The translations under genes and the position numbers were made by a program. Positions 60,603 to 64,000 of a stretch of DNA of 64,000 bases are shown here, piece after piece. Every line of letters begins with the position of its first letter. The first letter of the stretch is position 1. The stretch lies in assembly GCA_048013815.1 (NCBI GenBank), contig CM106586.1, positions 11,098,001-11,162,000 on the forward strand. The letters are read 5' to 3'. A model generated the notes under the pieces. The model had not been told where the DNA came from. It ran no database searches and saw nothing but the letters and a program-made list of their open reading frames with translations. Source of the DNA: Setoptus koraiensis. Lineage: Eukaryota; Arthropoda.

Positions 60603-61544
60603 TAATTTTGCACTGAACCTCTCTTGAATCTGTCTGGAGTTCTATTCTTTTGTGCTTGCTGAGTAGTGCTTCGTAAATCTAGTTAAAAATACGAATACGT
60701 CAAACTAACTCGAGTGGAATTATTGACAAAACTACCATTCTATGATATCGTGGTGAAAAGGCCGCATAAAAAGGCTGAAAAGATCGCTACGAACCTTGGA
60801 TGCTGAATAAGCGGACGCCTCAAGAAGACCTATGCGAGTTTTATAGCGGCAATCCATTCTTATGAATGGGCCGTAAAGACGCCAATCAAACTCCGGAAGT
60901 GGAGTATGATCTTTTTCATATCCATAGTCAACTGATGTTGTGCCTGACACAGCTTAGATGTCATCGTTACAACACATGAAAATCCACAACATTGGCGACG
61001 TTGTGGATTCAACGAAACTTGTGTGGTTAGATAGGCTTCCCCAATTATTTCCGTACAAGTTGAAGAGAGTCTTGACAATTTATGGTGATACTGTGCCGCA
61101 CACAAGCACAGAATGTTCAACTGATTTGTGTGTGCTGTCTGCTTTTGGTGTCTCGCGTGTGTTGTATGTGCGCCAACCTCCTGCAGCGATGTGTGTGTGT
61201 CGGCATGCGCTAAACCACAATCTGTGCTCATCGACTCGCCTACTGTTCACGTCTGAAAATGCTCTGCGAAAAGTACGGTTCGCGTGTGAATAGCGCTGCG
61301 AGCGCATTCACGAAACAGAATAGTCGGCAGGCGAGTGGAGCTGAAGCGCAGCCGAAACGAAGCCGAATATGCCTATGCCCTCATGATCCATATGTCGTGA
61401 GGAACGAAGCGTCATCAGAAACAGCCACAATCCCAATTTGGTATCATATGTAGCTGCACACAGTTATTATTTATTTATTTATTTATTATCGATCTCATAA
61501 GCCGACAAAAATATTTATTTATAGACTAGAACATACAAGCCAAT
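60603..61544. other. Upstream region of V-ATPase subunit d
   Basis: G+C rises at about 61080-61440, with TG-rich and CG-containing sequence that may be the promoter and leader. A TTTA repeat at about 61465-61490 and an acceptor-like TATAG ending at 61524 precede the start codon. No other gene seen. Confidence 0.4.
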
Positions 61545-62600
61545 ATGTTCGATTATGCTTTATTCAACGTGGACAACGGCTACCTCGAGGGAGTTGTGAG
61601 AGGCTTCAAGGATGGTATTTTGAAGCGTGGTGATTATCAAAATTTGGTGCAATGTGAAACTTTGGAAGACCTAAAAGTTCATTTACAAACAACTAATTAT
61701 GGCAATATATTGGCAAACGAATCTATTGTAAACGTCTCGGTAATCGAAGACAAATTAAGAGAGCAAGCTTGTCGAGAATTCCAATACCTACGCGCACAAG
61801 CATCGGGACCTCTGGCCACCTTTCTTGATTTCATCACTTACTCTTACATGATAGACAATATAATATTATTGATAACTGGAACCTTGCACCAGAGGCCCAT
61901 AGGCGAACTCATACCTAAATGTCATCCACTGGGCAGTTTCGATCAAATGGCGGCCATACATGTCGCACAAACGCCCGCCGAATTGTACAATGCCGTATTA
62001 GTTGATACACCTTTGGCACAATTCTTTTCTGATTCTGTCGCCGAAGAGGATCTAGATGAGTTAAATATTGAAATTATTCGAAATACTCTATACAAGTCAT
62101 ATCTTGAATCATTTTATGACTTTTGTAAAAACAAAATTGGCGGACGAACGGGCGAAGTTATGTGCGAGATACTCGCCTTTGAGGCCGATCGTCGCTGTTT
62201 CATCATAACAATCAATTCATTTGGAACAGAACTCACAAAAGACGACAGAGCAAAGCTCTATCCAAGATGTGGTCACTTGTTCCCGTATGGACTAACATCC
62301 TTGGCGCGTGCAGACGAATATGAGCAAGTGAGGCAAGTGGCTGACTTCATAAACGAATATCGCATTCTATTTGAGGGTTCCAGTGATGGTAGCTTAAACG
62401 ATGACAAAACTCTAGAAGACAGGTTCTTCGAGCACGAAGTCAGGCTTAATGTCAACGCATTCATGCAACAGTTTCACTTTGGAGTCTTTTATTCCTACAT
62501 CAAATTGAAAGAACAAGAGATACGTAATATTGTCTGGATAGCCGAATGTGTTGCTCAGAAACACAGAGCCAAAATTGATAATTACATACCAATATATTGA
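61545..62600 (+). CDS. ATP6V0D1: V-type proton ATPase subunit d (V0 sector)
   Basis: Subunit d caps the membrane c-ring of the V-ATPase on the cytosolic side and couples the central stalk of V1 to the rotor that acidifies endosomes, lysosomes and secretory granules. The 351-residue product has exactly the length of human ATP6V0D1 and matches it throughout: [10 protein letters not shown] at 7-16, [33 protein letters not shown]-type block reading [53 protein letters not shown] and the terminal KIDNYIPIY. It is one uninterrupted exon with no sign of decay. The start is the only reasonable ATG. It corresponds to insect VhaAC39-1. A spliced 5' leader is possible because an acceptor-like site lies 20 bp before the ATG. 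Confidence 0.98.
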   Translation: MFDYALFNVDNGYLEGVVRGFKDGILKRGDYQNLVQCETLEDLKVHLQTTNYGNILANESIVNVSVIEDKLREQACREFQYLRAQASGPLATFLDFITYSYMIDNIILLITGTLHQRPIGELIPKCHPLGSFDQMAAIHVAQTPAELYNAVLVDTPLAQFFSDSVAEEDLDELNIEIIRNTLYKSYLESFYDFCKNKIGGRTGEVMCEILAFEADRRCFIITINSFGTELTKDDRAKLYPRCGHLFPYGLTSLARADEYEQVRQVADFINEYRILFEGSSDGSLNDDKTLEDRFFEHEVRLNVNAFMQQFHFGVFYSYIKLKEQEIRNIVWIAECVAQKHRAKIDNYIPIY

Positions 62601-62658
62601 TCATTTACAATAATATTGCACTGTATACAAGACACGGCTCTACACAAGCTAAGTTATT

Positions 62659-63858
62659 GGAATAGGGCCGTTTCATCAACGCACATTTCATTTTCGTACA
62701 ATTCCTCGACATGTCATAGAACTGTCTTTTCGTAGAACGAGTATTTCACAATCGTGCATTTCATACAGATGTAATTTAATGCTAGAGATACCTTTGTTCA
62801 TTACTGTGAGAGAAGATGCAAATTTTTCAGGCCCTCTCTTTAGTGTCGCCAATAATCGTATAGGTGAAAAGAAAGCTGTATTAAAACAATGGCGAGAGGA
62901 AGGGTCAGCAACGAGTTTTGGAACATTCGAAGATAGCTTTGAACAAGCGAAAATCATACTTGGATTATCGTTGAACAACCAGTTTTAGACAACAATGACC
63001 CAGCTAGTCTTATTGGTGTGGCCACATTAAAAAGGCTGGAACGCGAGTCACATTTCGCCAGTTACAATAGATATCACTAAACACAATGAATGGTCAAAAT
63101 GTGACTCAATCCATGCAGTCTGGTCCAGCTATGTGTAGCAATCATGATTAGAACGACTCTCGATTGGCATAGTCCATCAGCATTATCGTTGATAAACACT
63201 GCTTCTTACTCGCATTACTCCCCTTCGGGCCCCCAGGCTCATTAGATGGAAACTCCAGTTATTGTAGCTCATTTCAGCTTTCATCACGCGATCGCGTTAA
63301 TAGCCACCCGAAGACCAAAGTGACGTTCATTGAGTCTAGGCCATATCGGTCTTTTAAATCTAATTATGTGCCATGAGCGAGGACCTAGCTTGATGGCTTA
63401 ATCGTTTGGCGACCCGGATATTAATGTTGACAATTTCAGGCCAAAACTACAGACTGGCCTTGTTTTATGTCCAGGAAAATAAGTTGACTGTCTTGGAAGA
63501 AGTACCATTATTGGGCCCCAGAAAATTAAGACGGCTACACATTCAGGAATGAAATTATCTCCATGTGACTCAGCGACTGCATTTTAATTGAGTTAATTCT
63601 TAGGAACCTTTTCAGTTGAAATTATCTATTTATTTATCTATTATGTCACTATCATTTAACTTAAAACTATCGGCGAATCACGGAAGGTTTGAAAATCGCG
63701 ACATCAATTGAAAAATGTTAGCGAGAAGTAAACTCAGAATTGGGTTAAAACAATTAAGTCACCATGGAACACCAGATCGAATTAACTAAATGCATTTATA
63801 ATGCAAAAAAATGGAAGATATTTCCAATAAATTGAACGCGGATAGCGGAATGTTGCAC
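62659..63858 (+). repeat. 1.2-kb repeat, copy B
   Basis: Direct copy of 55455-56656, beginning 58 bp after the V-ATPase stop codon. Both copies begin near GGAATAGGG and end near GTTGCAC; similarity stops sharply at the right end. With copy A it brackets the secreted gene and the V-ATPase gene. Its start so close to the V-ATPase stop means the V-ATPase 3' end may lie inside it; no AATAAA was seen between them. Confidence 0.9.
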
Positions 63859-64000
63859 TGTATCAGTTTGTTTATTTTCACTTAGAGAACTCTTCTAATG
63901 TTAATGACACCTACATCCACCCTGTTTCGTCAATGCTGCGAGAATGAGGTCCTCAAGTTTATTAATCTATGATGGTCAAATCATTCTGAGCCTTGGGTTG

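Overview
The window reads as a metazoan nuclear genome, most likely an arthropod and perhaps a mite. That placement is inferred from the protein set, the small introns and the absence of vertebrate features; no single sequence proves it. There is no bacterial gene organisation, no rRNA and no tRNA that I could support.

Two kinds of DNA alternate. Three AT-rich blocks (about 12.4-22.5 kb, 29.5-37.4 kb and 55.3-64 kb) hold every gene I can support. Three blocks nearer half G+C (about 1-12.4 kb, 22.5-29.5 kb and 37.4-55.3 kb) hold none. These are dense in microsatellites, minisatellites and near-perfect inverted repeats, and the third is saturated with a GGGGCC/GGGCCC word. Long open frames in them, often open on both strands, look like by-products of composition.

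The first gene block carries a GPAT3/4-type glycerol-3-phosphate acyltransferase (minus), a 69-residue two-exon gene found by reading splice sites (minus), GID4, the substrate receptor of the GID/CTLH ubiquitin ligase (minus), LUC7L, a U1 snRNP splicing factor (plus, one 78-bp intron), and a small secreted Gly/Tyr-rich protein (plus, one 97-bp intron, TATA box). The second carries a 1546-residue ZSWIM4/5/6-family protein in one exon. The third carries a secreted acidic protein in three exons and V-ATPase subunit d in one exon, with direct copies of a 1.2-kb repeat on either side and a third, inverted, diverged copy at 52.2-52.9 kb.

The long conserved genes (GPAT, GID4, ZSWIM, V-ATPase d) are uninterrupted, while the short or lineage-specific genes have introns of about 80-110 bp. 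GID4 and ZSWIM have long His/Gln/Asn-rich additions. The most novel item is the secreted gene at 58858-60099: two copies of a four-cysteine module, each cut by a phase-1 intron at the same place, which points to exon duplication. No operon-like cooperation is visible; these are independently expressed housekeeping and secreted-protein genes.
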